Source: Candidatus Zhuqueibacterota bacterium (lineage in GTDB: Bacteria; Zhuqueibacterota; Zhuqueibacteria; Oceanimicrobiales; Oceanimicrobiaceae). From it: a stretch of 64,000 nt of DNA. This document shows, piece by piece, positions 17,999-26,889 of the stretch. Within the stretch, counting starts at the first letter, position 1, and each line of letters opens with the position of its first letter. The notes beneath the pieces were generated by a model. The model did not search any database, was not told the origin of the DNA, and saw only the letters and a list, made by a program, of their open reading frames with translations. The DNA lies in contig JAJDAD010000026.1 of NCBI GenBank assembly GCA_029262055.1, positions 1 to 64,000 of the forward strand, given 5' to 3'. The position numbers and the translations under genes are program-made.

Positions 17999-18104
17999 AC
18001 TATGATCCTTCTATTTTACGACATCACGTTGTGAAGACTCATATTCACTTACCTGTCTTCCAATAACTCAAGATGTCAACGAGAGAATTCAAATAACAAA
18101 TACA

Positions 18105-19907
18105 CTATTCAACCTCCGGCACAAATGGCAAGATAGCTGAAATCTCCCCGGGCCGCAGTCGGCTAGCCCGTGCCACCTGGCGCAAGGGGCCAAGCACGTC
18201 CGATGGCAACTGTTGCAAGAGATTGGTTTTGCCAGCGGGAATCCCGGCCAGCCGGGCGGCGCGTACCCCTATCTGGTCGAACAGTGATTGCAGAAAACCC
18301 TTTGGCCGCGGGTAAACCAGCCAGTCGGTTTTCCCGGACGCATCAAGGCCTGCCTTTTCCCTGGCAATCGCCACGGCCACATCGAGTCCACCGAGACTAT
18401 CCACGAGACCGTGCTGCATCGCTTGCGTTCCGGTCCAAACCCGGCCTTGCGCAATCTCATGCACTTCGTCCCACGATTTGGTCCGGCCGGCTGCTACTTT
18501 TTCGACAAAATACCGGTAAAAACTCTCAGTCAGTCGGTTGAGTTGCGCACGCTCTGTTTTCGTCATCGTGCGTTTGTCTGTCGGCATGTCCGCGTGCGGT
18601 CCGGTTTTGACCGTTTCCCAGTTGATTCCCAGCTTTTCGTATGTCCCGGAAAGGTCGTACAAGGCCGTCACCACCCCGATAGACCCGGTGATCGTTAGGG
18701 GTTGGGCCACTATAGCGTCACAATTCATGGAAATCCAGTAGCCCCCGGAAGCCGCAACATCACTCATCGAAACGACCACAGGTTTTTGCTTACGCACTTC
18801 CTCGATCGCCGCCCACATTTGGTCGCTCGCCAAACCGTCGCCACCCGGACTGTCGACTCGCAGCACCACAGCCTTCACCTCGTCGTCATCCTGGGCAGAC
18901 TGTAGTATTCGCTCAAATGACCTTGCGCCCAGGTGGCGGCCCCAGACCGGGTCGAATCCGTCGGATCCGGAAACGATGTCACCGGAGGCATAAATCAATG
19001 CAACTTTGTCGCCGCCGGCCAGACCAACTTCATCCGGGGAGATGCGCGCATAATGGCGGGCGGCAACAACATTCAGTTTCTTGTCTTCCAACTCGGTAGA
19101 GTCCAATCTGTGGACTTTCCTGAGTAAAATCTGCTCAAGCTCAGGCTCAAAGCATAGAGCGTCGAAAAGGTCAGCCGCTAGAGCCTCTTCGGAAGAATAG
19201 ATGCCGCCGTCCAGGAGGTTAGTAAGGTCAGGCTTGTCAATATCCCGCCGGGCACAGATGCTATCCACGAATTCAGTGTAGAATTCACTCAGCAGAGATT
19301 CGGTCTGTTCCCGGTGCGCCGGGCTCATGCTCTCGCGCTTGAAAATATCGCCGGCACTTTTGTATTTGCCGATATTCTCGACTTGCGGATTTACCCCCAG
19401 TTTGGTGAGCAGGCCTTTGACGAACGGAACCTGCACGGCCAGGCCGTTGAACTCAGCGTAGGACTGCGGCTGCATGTAGATTTCATCTGCTACGGATGCC
19501 AGGTAGTAGGACTTTTCATTACAAAATCTCAGGTGTGAGACGACAAACTTTCCACTTTTCTTGAATTGCTCAATCCGGGACCGAATCTCCTGAGCCTTGG
19601 CCCAGCCTAAACCGGGAAAATTGACCGTGAGCCAAATCCCTTTGATCCGCTCGTCCTGGCTGGCGTATGTCAGCGCTTTGCGGATGTCTTCCATCTGCAG
19701 GTTGGCGCCTTCAAGCCCGCGACTAAACGCATCCCGCGGATACTGCTCGGTAATAAAACCGGCCAGGTTCAATTTCAAAACTGAGTCATGCTCAACGACC
19801 GGCTTGTCCTCGAATGCTGCCTTGAGCGCAAAGAGCATCAAGCCAGCAAATGCCAGAAAAAGGCCACAGAATATGAAGAGAATGAGCCAGCCCCTGCCTT
19901 TTACCAT
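18105..19907 (-). CDS. sppA: Signal peptide peptidase SppA, long (67K) type
   Basis: This is 600 residues from the ATG at 19907, which has GGAGG just upstream. The track's start 20 codons earlier lacks this. The sequence has an N-terminal membrane anchor (GWLILFIFCGLFLAFAGLMLF) followed by two S49 domains. The catalytic lysine lies in the first (ENIGKYKSAGDIF) and the serine in the second (DVAASGGYWIS), as in E. coli SppA, which digests cleaved signal peptides in the membrane. Both the VDSPGGDGLASD and GSIGVVTALYDL motifs are present. Length and two-domain layout match the long form. No operon partner. Confidence 0.95.
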   Translation of the reverse strand: MVKGRGWLILFIFCGLFLAFAGLMLFALKAAFEDKPVVEHDSVLKLNLAGFITEQYPRDAFSRGLEGANLQMEDIRKALTYASQDERIKGIWLTVNFPGLGWAKAQEIRSRIEQFKKSGKFVVSHLRFCNEKSYYLASVADEIYMQPQSYAEFNGLAVQVPFVKGLLTKLGVNPQVENIGKYKSAGDIFKRESMSPAHREQTESLLSEFYTEFVDSICARRDIDKPDLTNLLDGGIYSSEEALAADLFDALCFEPELEQILLRKVHRLDSTELEDKKLNVVAARHYARISPDEVGLAGGDKVALIYASGDIVSGSDGFDPVWGRHLGARSFERILQSAQDDDEVKAVVLRVDSPGGDGLASDQMWAAIEEVRKQKPVVVSMSDVAASGGYWISMNCDAIVAQPLTITGSIGVVTALYDLSGTYEKLGINWETVKTGPHADMPTDKRTMTKTERAQLNRLTESFYRYFVEKVAAGRTKSWDEVHEIAQGRVWTGTQAMQHGLVDSLGGLDVAVAIAREKAGLDASGKTDWLVYPRPKGFLQSLFDQIGVRAARLAGIPAGKTNLLQQLPSDVLGPLRQVARASRLRPGEISAILPFVPEVE

Positions 19908-20258
19908 TTTACCTCCATCATTAGCGATGACTCGAATATGTTGTGAGGAACATACAAAACCCGCCAAAGTCTAGCAAGCAAATTGCTCCCAGCCAAAACG
20001 TCCGGCAACACAGGTGCCGAATAGAAATCGGATAGGGTGGATTGTGTAAATGTTACACTGCCTGCACGGTATGTCAGCCAAAGAAACCAGACCCAAAGCT
20101 TTTGGCTGAATACGCTATTCTATTGTACTTCCAGGCTTTACGCGATTTCTGCTAAGGCAGTTTCAATCCTGGCACCGCATTTGTGTACATTCGTGGAAAC
20201 TCAGATTATTCGGCTCCCTTTTCACCTTTACTTGTTAATCACTGGCAGGAGGAATATC
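19908..20258. promoter_or_regulatory. Divergent intergenic region with 15-bp palindrome
   Basis: 351 bases between sppA and the LysM gene, both reading outwards. At 20044-20058 lies GTGTAA-ATG-TTACAC, a perfect 6-bp inverted repeat with a 3-base centre, a good size for a dimeric repressor site. The in-frame extension of the LysM ORF into this region lacks a signal for translation. Confidence 0.5.
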
Positions 20259-21008
20259 ATGAAGAGATTTATTTTTACAATTTTGTTGATGAGCTTGGCG
20301 GTTGTGTTCATGGAACCAGCTGAAGTTCTGTTCAGCAAGTTCATTCGGGCCGACCAGCCGGAGGCGCACGAAATTCAATCCGGTGAATGGTTGAGCAAGC
20401 TGGCCCAAAAGTACTACGGCGACCTTTCCTATTGGAAGGAGCTGGCCCTGGTGAATCGTGCGCCAAACAGCAACCTGATCATTCCGGGAGAGAAGGTTAT
20501 CATCCCGAGCTTTGCCGCCGTCGAGAAGATCCGCAAATCGCGCACCCTGAGCGCGGTGAACCGGATTATCGGAAAGCAGGAGAGTATTCTGGCCGGCGCT
20601 CTGCATGAGCCACAAGAACCCGTGGCGAAGGTACAATCTGAAAGACAATCCGCGCCCGTACGCCTTGAGCCAAAAACCAGAACGACAACGGCAGAAGTCG
20701 CCGAATCACGACGCGCTCCCCAGAAAGCTGTTGCCGCGCAGAAGCCGGACGAAAAATTCAGCTTGGCGTCAACCCCGGTCCTGAGCGGCCTGGCGGTCCT
20801 GGTGGTGGTTGCAGCGATCGCAATCTTTATGTATGTCCGCAAGCGGCGGCGCGACGCCGAGATAGCATACTACGGTGACTCCGGTCCGGTCAATACCCCG
20901 GTCGAGGAAGACGGCGACAAGGGGGTCTATTTCTTCGATGACTTTAAGAAGCAAAACCGTGCGACCAAGGACCAAAAGGACAAGGAAGTAGCCGTGGCCG
21001 AAAAATAA
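20259..21008 (+). CDS. LysM-domain membrane protein
   Basis: This is 249 residues from the ATG at 20259, chosen for its GGCAGGAGG site and hydrophobic start (MKRFIFTILLMSLAVVF) rather than the track's upstream start at 20037. A LysM domain covers ~40-90 (HEIQSGEWLSKLAQKYYGDLSYWKELALVN...IIPGEKVIIPS) and would bind peptidoglycan. A long Pro/Ala/Lys-rich linker follows, then a transmembrane helix (LSGLAVLVVVAAIAIFMYV) with a basic KRRR stop-transfer and a charged cytoplasmic tail. It could tether the cell wall to the inner membrane. A strong terminator follows. Confidence 0.85.
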   Translation: MKRFIFTILLMSLAVVFMEPAEVLFSKFIRADQPEAHEIQSGEWLSKLAQKYYGDLSYWKELALVNRAPNSNLIIPGEKVIIPSFAAVEKIRKSRTLSAVNRIIGKQESILAGALHEPQEPVAKVQSERQSAPVRLEPKTRTTTAEVAESRRAPQKAVAAQKPDEKFSLASTPVLSGLAVLVVVAAIAIFMYVRKRRRDAEIAYYGDSGPVNTPVEEDGDKGVYFFDDFKKQNRATKDQKDKEVAVAEK

Positions 21009-21074
21009 TTCCTCCCGACAGAGGGATCCTGCGCCTCTGGTTGGCGTAGCCACCGGTTACCCACCTTCTCCAAA

Positions 21075-21112
21075 TGGCCTCCGAAAATGGTTTTCGGGGG
21101 CCACTTTTTTTT
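21075..21112 (+). terminator. Intrinsic terminator, copy 1 of a duplicated element
   Basis: TGGCCTCCGAAAA-tgg-TTTTCGGGGGCCA makes a 13-bp stem, followed by CTTTTTTTT. The stem and its flanks (TCTCCAAATGG...) recur almost unchanged at 22644. Confidence 0.9.
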
Positions 21113-21170
21113 ATCCGGGTAGAGAGACGGTATGCGCACATAAGGTGTGTTTGCCGCGCGAAAATAGTTC

Positions 21171-21199
21171 TTGCGTATTTCGATGTATATACATATTTT
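21171..21199 (+). promoter_or_regulatory. Promoter with embedded operator, upstream of marR
   Basis: TTGCGT and TATTTT are separated by 17 bases. The perfect palindrome ATGTATATACAT (21183-21194) fills the spacer up to the -10 box, the usual place for autorepression by a dimeric MarR protein. It lies ~30 bases before the marR start. Confidence 0.6.
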
Positions 21200-21229
21200 G
21201 TCAAAACATGCAAGTAGGGTACTTGAGAA

Positions 21230-21679
21230 TTGGATATTAGCGAAGAAATAAAGCAAGAAAAATTCAATAGCGGATATGAGAAGCTGGCTGTCAACATGAT
21301 CTTTACCACTAGTTGGCTCAATACGCTCATTCTGCAGAGACTCAAACCTTTTGATATTTCACCGCAGCAGTACAATGTACTTAGGATTCTCCGGGGTCAG
21401 CATCCTAATCCCGCCACTGTTAATCTACTGCAGGAAAGGATGCTAGACAAGATGTCGAATGCTTCTCGGCTGGTTGAGAAACTGCGGGTGAAAGGATTTG
21501 TAGAAAGAGAGACCTGCGAGTCAGATCGGCGCGCCTGTGATGTCGTAATCACGGAAGAAGGTTTTCGTATCTTAAATGAAGTTGACAAGACACAGACGGA
21601 GTGGGAAGAGAATTTCAAGTCTCTTTCAATACGGGAGGCGAGGGACCTCAATCGCTTACTGGATAAATTGCGCGGATAA
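21230..21679 (+). CDS. MarR-family transcriptional regulator
   Basis: This 149-residue protein has a MarR winged helix: LQRLKPFDISPQQYNVLRIL, the recognition region LLQERMLDKMSNASRLVEKLRVKGFV, and the wing ERETCESDRRACDVVITEEG. The start is a TTG; no better start is available in frame, and the upstream bases do not show a strong ribosome-binding site. It is followed by a YceI gene on the same strand, a pairing seen widely in Bacteroidota and Proteobacteria where MarR represses yceI. Palindromes in both upstream regions (21183-21194, 21706-21716, 21743-21754) are candidate binding sites. Confidence 0.85.
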   Translation: MDISEEIKQEKFNSGYEKLAVNMIFTTSWLNTLILQRLKPFDISPQQYNVLRILRGQHPNPATVNLLQERMLDKMSNASRLVEKLRVKGFVERETCESDRRACDVVITEEGFRILNEVDKTQTEWEENFKSLSIREARDLNRLLDKLRG

Positions 21680-21705
21680 AAAAATTTAGAAGAATACGTG
21701 TATAA

Positions 21706-21754
21706 ACATTAAATGTGCAGGCTTTAAGTTTTCCTGGACTAAGTTGACGTCAAC
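21706..21754 (+). promoter_or_regulatory. Two palindromes between marR and yceI
   Basis: ACATT-A-AATGT (21706-21716) and the perfect 12-mer GTTGACGTCAAC (21743-21754) precede the yceI gene. The second contains TTGACG, so a bound regulator could cover a -35 box. No clear -10 box at the matching distance. Confidence 0.45.
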
Positions 21755-21833
21755 CGCACAGATGGAACAGTACTTATCTAATTCACTTAAGACATTCCGT
21801 CAAAGACCAATTAACAAACACAAAGGAGGTTCT

Positions 21834-22421
21834 ATGTTTTCCAAAGTAGTATTGCATGCCGCAGTCCTGGGACTGTTTTTCGCAAGCGCAACTTTCGGCG
21901 GAGACACGTATCAAATTGACCCGTCACACTCCTCGGTAGCTTTTTCCGTACGGCATCTCGTAATCAATAAGGTGCGGGGTAATTTCAAGGAGTTTTCCGG
22001 GACGATCAGCTATGATGAAGCCGACATTGCCAAATCATCAGTAGATGTAAACATCAAGGCCGCCAGCATCAACACCGAGAATGAAGGCCGGGACAATCAT
22101 CTGCGTAGCCCGGAATTTTTCGATGCGGAAAATCATCCGGAAATTACTTTCGTGAGCAAACAAATCTCGAAAAAGGGTGAGGAGCTTGTCGTATCGGGTG
22201 AGTTCACCATGCATGGAGTCACAAAGGAAGTCAGCATTCCTTTCGAGGTTGTGGGAAAGATCGTTGATCCCTGGGGCAAGACCCGCATTGGCATTGAAGC
22301 CAGCCTGACCCTGAATCGGCAAGACTATGGCGTTTCCTGGAGCAATGCTATGGACAATGGTGGATTGGTGGTGGGCAATGAGGTCAGAATTGAGCTCAAC
22401 ATCGAGGCAGTGAAACAATAG
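21834..22421 (+). CDS. YceI-family periplasmic lipid-binding protein
   Basis: This is 195 residues from the ATG at 21834, which follows AAAGGAGG and begins a signal peptide (MFSKVVLHAAVLGLFFASATFGG). The YceI lipocalin-like barrel is unmistakable: YQIDPSHSSVAFSVRHL, VRGNFKEFSGTI, NTENEGRDNHLRSPEFFDAENHPEITFVS, GEFTMHGVTKEVSIPFE. YceI proteins bind polyisoprenoids or amphiphiles in the periplasm. The track ORF begins 30 codons earlier without a ribosome-binding site. It is paired with the marR gene upstream. Confidence 0.95.
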   Translation: MFSKVVLHAAVLGLFFASATFGGDTYQIDPSHSSVAFSVRHLVINKVRGNFKEFSGTISYDEADIAKSSVDVNIKAASINTENEGRDNHLRSPEFFDAENHPEITFVSKQISKKGEELVVSGEFTMHGVTKEVSIPFEVVGKIVDPWGKTRIGIEASLTLNRQDYGVSWSNAMDNGGLVVGNEVRIELNIEAVKQ

Positions 22422-22902
22422 TCTCGTCCCGCACATGTCCGAAGAACGGGGCCTACACGCGCTCCTTCGTGCACTCGTGACCCAGGCAGCGAACATCGAG
22501 CTTAGGAGCATTGTGGCACCCACTGATTAGGAAAAGAATGGGTCGGTTCCGTCGTTGACTTCACAAAACAATGTACTTAGAGTCGATGAATGATTGAAAA
22601 GCCTCGCGCCTGGTGGACCGGCCGGAATTGCCTCGTCTCCAAATGGCCTCCGAAAATGGTTTTCGGAGGCCACTTTTGTTATCTGGAATGAGAACTGGAT
22701 ACAGGCTAAACTTGTTGCGTCTATGCTGTTGTTTATCTAAATTCGGTGCAATTGCAGCTAAACTCGGCCCTCGACGTGAAGATTAGTTGATGGGTATGTC
22801 CATCAATCGGAACCTACTCAAAAAGTGATTCATAGTCCCGGTTGGCGAAGAGTGTTAGCCATGTCGTATCGAATACGGAGTTGAGAGCATGAAGGTGGAA
22901 AA
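22422..22902. other. Intergenic region before the TrlF-like gene
   Basis: 481 bases. They hold the duplicated terminator at 22644-22680, and a small CGTAT-CGA-ATACG inverted repeat (22865-22877) just before the next gene. A 31-codon ORF (MSEERGLHALLRAL...) starts at 22435 without a good ribosome-binding site; I do not count it as a gene. Confidence 0.45.
22644..22680 (+). terminator. Intrinsic terminator, copy 2 of a duplicated element
   Basis: TGGCCTCCGAAAA-tgg-TTTTCGGAGGCCA, a perfect 13-bp stem, followed by CTTTTGTT. It is about 220 bases past yceI, far for a terminator, and nearly identical to 21075-21112. Confidence 0.8.
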
Positions 22903-25533
22903 ATGACGCAAGACACCCCATCTGTTTTCCAACATGGGAGCGCTTGGGTGCGCACGGATTTTCATCTGCACACGCGAAAAGACAAGGAATTCTCTTATTT
23001 TGGGGAGGATGATTGGTATGACGCGTCCTATATCGAAGGCTTGATGAAGGCCAATGTCCGCGTCGGCGTGATCACGAACCACAACAAGTTCGACCTTGAT
23101 GAGTTCAGGGCGCTGTGGAAGAATGCCTGGAAGGATGAAATTTTTTTGCTGCCGGGGGTAGAACTGTCGGTCAAGGACGGCTCGCATGGCCTGCATGTGT
23201 TGGTTGTTTTTCAGGAAACATGGATTCGCAACCAAGAGAATAAGAACTACATTCAGAGTTTCCTTGACGTTACTTTTGCCGGTCAGAGCAATTTCGAAAA
23301 TGAGAATGGCCGTTCAAACCACGACCTGATCGAAACAATCCGGGAACTCGACAAATTCGAGCGGGACTACTTCATTGTCTATGCCCATGTCGAAGCACAA
23401 AATGGCCTGTGGGGCGGTTTGTCGGGCGGGCGTATCGAGGAACTCGGCAGAAACGATCTCTTCCGCAAGAGAAGTCTCGGTTTCCAAAAAGTGGAGACCA
23501 GAGATCTGCGCGCTAAAGTTGCTGCCTGGCTTGGCGACTGGTATCCCGCCGAAGTCGAGGGCTCGGACTGTAAAACGATTGACCAAATCGGACAGGGAAA
23601 ATCCTGTTTTCTGAGACTCGGCGCCTTCACCTTTGAGGCGGTCAAGTACGCTTTACTCGACTATTCCAATCGAGTTGCCCAGGAGCCCAGGAAGCACGAA
23701 GGGTCCCATATTCTCAGCGTGGCCTTCGAGGGCGGTGTCCTGAGCGGAAAGACGATTCGCTTCTCACCGGAGCTTAACACTCTGATCGGGATCCGCGGCA
23801 GCGGGAAATCTTCAATTCTGGAAGCCGTTCGTTATGCCCTGGATATTCCTTTTGAGGAAAAGACTGTCGATCGCGACTATAAGGAGAGTCTCGCTGGCCA
23901 TACACTCGGGAGCGGAGGCAAAGTGACGATCCAAGCGATCGACCAGCGAGGCCAGCACTATGAGATTCGGCGGATATATAAAGAACAGCCGGATGTCCAT
24001 ATAGACGGCATCCTACAACCCGGCATCTCCATCCGTGATACGGTCATCCACAAACCCATCTATTTTGGCCAAAAGGACCTTTCCAACTCGGGGGAGGGAT
24101 TCGAGAAAGATTTGGTGGAGAAACTGGTTGGGGAAAAACTGCACGATATTCGAGAGAAAATTGACGCGCAGAGACAGTTGGTGACTGATGCGGTTGCTCG
24201 TCTTCAACAGTTATCCATGACGGAGGAAAAGAAAAGAGAATACCAGAGGAAAAAGCAAGACGCAGAATTTAGACTTAAGTTTTTCAAAGATCGTGGCGCA
24301 GAGGACAAACTACAAAAGCAGGTGGACTTCGACGTGGATGTCCGAAAGTGCTCACAGGTTGTATCGTATGCAAAGGTGTACCTGTCCGCTTTGAAGGAAT
24401 TTGTCAACCGACACGAAGACGATCTCAGGAATCAGACGGTTTATAACTCACGTCAAAACGAGGCTTTTTTTAAAGAACTTTTTGCTATCTACGAGAAGTT
24501 GACCGTCTCCTTCCAAAAGATTAAGGGCTTTGTGTCAGAGGGGAACACTGTGCTGTCCGAACTGCAAGACAAAGCAAAGGAATTTGAAGCCAAACGGGAG
24601 GGGCTCAAGGAGGAGTTTGCCGAGATTGAAAGACAATTAGCGGCGGAACTGAAGGATACAGGGGTAGCAGCCATCCGCCCGCAGGAATTCCGAGAGTTGC
24701 GAAAGACTGTTGATCATTCCAAACAAATGCTTGATGCGCTGGACAAGCAGGAGTCACGGCGTGCCGAGGTTGACCGGGAGCTGATCAAGGAACTCGCCGT
24801 TTTGAAAGAACAATGGCGTGAGGAATACAAAATGATCAAGACGGAGTTGGATAAGGTCAACACGAATCACTCTTCCCTGGAGATCAAGGTTGAACACAAG
24901 GGAAATAAAACTGCTTTTACGGGTTTCATGAAGGACATCTTCCGAGGCAGTCGGATTCGTGAGGCAACCCTTTCTTCGCTTGCTGAAAACTTCTCCGACT
25001 TCGGAGATATGTACAGGCAGTTTGATCAAGTCGAAGCCAGTCTTGGGGGATCGGCTCAGGTCTTTGAGCAATACTTCAACGACAACCTTCCGGCGCTGTT
25101 GACTTGGCAAGTCCCCAATCGCTTCACCATCAAGTATCGCGGCAAGGAACTGAAACACCACTCGCTGGGTCAGCGGGCTTCAGCGCTCATTCTTTTTGTC
25201 CTGAGTCAGCGTGAGAATGATGTCATGATCATTGACCAGCCAGAAGACGACCTGGACAATCAGACAATTTACGAAGACGTGATCAAACTGATCCGCGACC
25301 TTAAGCCAAGAACGCAGTTCATCTTCGCAACGCACAACGCAAATGTCCCGGTGCTTGGAGATGCTGAGCAGGTTGTCTCCTGCGCCTATGCGGATAATGC
25401 CATCAGCACGACTGGCGGCAGCATTGATAGCCCGGAGTTGCAACAGAAAATCGTGAACATTATGGAGGGTGGCGAGGAAGCCTTCAACCAAAGAAAAAGG
25501 ATATACGAGACATGGAAACCGCAAAGCTTCTAG
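22903..25533 (+). CDS. TrlF-like PHP-domain and SMC/ABC-type ATPase
   Basis: This is an 876-residue protein. Residues ~15-280 form a PHP phosphoesterase domain with metal ligands in DFHLHT (19-24), NHNKFDLDE, GVELSV and YAHVE. An SMC/RecF-type ATPase follows: Walker A GIRGSGKSS (~295-303), a long helical coiled-coil middle (~400-640), signature LGQRASALI (~750) and Walker B MIIDQPEDDLD (~775), then a FATHNANVPVLGDAE end. This is the TrlF family layout, found in mobile and defence-linked loci. PHP domains cleave phosphodiesters or phosphomonoesters, so a nuclease gated by a DNA- or RNA-sensing ATPase is likely. AAGGTGG precedes the ATG. The 3' end overlaps the next gene by 22 nt. Confidence 0.85.
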   Translation: MTQDTPSVFQHGSAWVRTDFHLHTRKDKEFSYFGEDDWYDASYIEGLMKANVRVGVITNHNKFDLDEFRALWKNAWKDEIFLLPGVELSVKDGSHGLHVLVVFQETWIRNQENKNYIQSFLDVTFAGQSNFENENGRSNHDLIETIRELDKFERDYFIVYAHVEAQNGLWGGLSGGRIEELGRNDLFRKRSLGFQKVETRDLRAKVAAWLGDWYPAEVEGSDCKTIDQIGQGKSCFLRLGAFTFEAVKYALLDYSNRVAQEPRKHEGSHILSVAFEGGVLSGKTIRFSPELNTLIGIRGSGKSSILEAVRYALDIPFEEKTVDRDYKESLAGHTLGSGGKVTIQAIDQRGQHYEIRRIYKEQPDVHIDGILQPGISIRDTVIHKPIYFGQKDLSNSGEGFEKDLVEKLVGEKLHDIREKIDAQRQLVTDAVARLQQLSMTEEKKREYQRKKQDAEFRLKFFKDRGAEDKLQKQVDFDVDVRKCSQVVSYAKVYLSALKEFVNRHEDDLRNQTVYNSRQNEAFFKELFAIYEKLTVSFQKIKGFVSEGNTVLSELQDKAKEFEAKREGLKEEFAEIERQLAAELKDTGVAAIRPQEFRELRKTVDHSKQMLDALDKQESRRAEVDRELIKELAVLKEQWREEYKMIKTELDKVNTNHSSLEIKVEHKGNKTAFTGFMKDIFRGSRIREATLSSLAENFSDFGDMYRQFDQVEASLGGSAQVFEQYFNDNLPALLTWQVPNRFTIKYRGKELKHHSLGQRASALILFVLSQRENDVMIIDQPEDDLDNQTIYEDVIKLIRDLKPRTQFIFATHNANVPVLGDAEQVVSCAYADNAISTTGGSIDSPELQQKIVNIMEGGEEAFNQRKRIYETWKPQSF

Positions 25534-26681
25534 AAATCATCGCCCGTGACGAAGACAGTACACACCAGTTCAAGGCGAATGTCACGAATGCGCAATCCTT
25601 GTCTGAAGAACTCTGTGCCTTCAGCAATTCGGGGGGTGGTCAGATCTTCATTGGAATAAGCAATGACGGGACATTTTCCGGCTTGGCTCGCGAAGATATG
25701 GGTCGTCTGAATCAGCTCGTTTCTAACACAAGCACGAACAATGTCCGCCCCCCCATCAACCCAAGAACCGAGAATGTTTCGACCTCAGACGGGCTGGTCA
25801 TGGTTGTGACTGTGGCAGACGGCGTATCCAAGCCTTACATGGATAACAATGGTGCGATTTGGGTCAAGTGCGGATCTGACAAGCGCAAAGTAACATCCCG
25901 TGAGGAAATCCAGAGATTATTTCAGAGTGCGGGCTTGATCCACGGTGACGGAGTACCGGCCAACGACTTGACCATTGCCGATCTGGACACGAACTATTTC
26001 AAGGCCTTCTTTGAGAAGGACCGCGGTGAATCCGTCGATAAACAGGACGTGCCGCTATCTGGTCTCCTTGAGAACATGAATCTAATGAAGAACGGGATCC
26101 TAAATATAAGCGGGGCCTTGTTGTTCGCAGAAAACCCTAGTCTTCGGCTACCGATATTCATCGTCAAGGCCATCGCTTATCCAGGCGCGGTAATCGATGA
26201 GGAGAACTACATTGACAGTCAGGACATCAAGGGGAAGATCGCTGACGTTTTCCAGAAAAGCATGAGTTTTGTTGGTGGCAATATCAAACACTTGCAAAAA
26301 GATCAAGGAATCAATGCTCCAGGCGACTGGGAAATTCCAAGGATCGCATTCCAAGAACTGATCGCGAATGCGTTGATTCACCGAGATTACTTCGTGTCTG
26401 CTCCCGTCCGGATGTTTGTTTTCTCTGATCGAGTGGAAATCGTCAGTCCTGGTTGCCTGCCGAACAACTTGACCATTGAGAATATCAAAAGTGGCAACTC
26501 GAATATCCGTAACCCAATTCTTGCGTCATACGCAACGAAGGTCATGCCATACCGAGGTTTGGGCAGTGGGATCATAAGAGCATTGAAAGCCTACCCCAAT
26601 ATCGAGTTCGAGAACGCTACGGATGGCAACCTTTTCAAGGTCACGGTTCTTCGTCAGAGCATTGGAAACGGAAACAGTTAA
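25512..26681 (+). CDS. AlbA_2 (Schlafen-like) and HATPase_c_4 protein
   Basis: This 389-residue protein starts with an AlbA_2/Schlafen divergent AAA_4 domain (STHQFKANVTNAQSLSEELCAFSNSGGGQIFIGISNDG, residues ~15-60) and ends with a GHKL-type ATPase (IAFQELIANALIHRDYFV...GLGSGI, ~275-350). The family is often annotated as a transcriptional regulator or RecG-like protein. AlbA_2 proteins with this layout recur in anti-phage and mobile loci. It overlaps the TrlF-like gene by 22 nt, so the two are translated together and their products probably interact. The last codons and the following gap give no third member: the next gene is an M28 peptidase. Confidence 0.85.
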   Translation: METAKLLEIIARDEDSTHQFKANVTNAQSLSEELCAFSNSGGGQIFIGISNDGTFSGLAREDMGRLNQLVSNTSTNNVRPPINPRTENVSTSDGLVMVVTVADGVSKPYMDNNGAIWVKCGSDKRKVTSREEIQRLFQSAGLIHGDGVPANDLTIADLDTNYFKAFFEKDRGESVDKQDVPLSGLLENMNLMKNGILNISGALLFAENPSLRLPIFIVKAIAYPGAVIDEENYIDSQDIKGKIADVFQKSMSFVGGNIKHLQKDQGINAPGDWEIPRIAFQELIANALIHRDYFVSAPVRMFVFSDRVEIVSPGCLPNNLTIENIKSGNSNIRNPILASYATKVMPYRGLGSGIIRALKAYPNIEFENATDGNLFKVTVLRQSIGNGNS

Positions 26682-26889
26682 GTGGATCCGAATAGCATCG
26701 ATCCGCCCGCCTTTTGATCACAAATCGCCTTTTAAGGAACCGAAACGGCGCTTGGAATATAACCCTGAGCAGGCTGCCCGGATGTGGCGGAGGACGCAGT
26801 CCGGCGTGTGGTGCAGGGAACTCCAATCGCGGCTAGAACCTGTCAAGTACGACCAAACCTTCACCCAGCACCCCTTTTCGGAGGACAAA

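Noticed and set aside
22435-22530. 31-codon ORF after yceI
   Set aside because: No ribosome-binding site and no recognisable sequence; likely chance.
26623-26889. Upstream extension of the second M28 peptidase
   Set aside because: The signal peptide begins at the ATG at 26890; the extension overlaps the AlbA_2 gene and is basic and unstructured.
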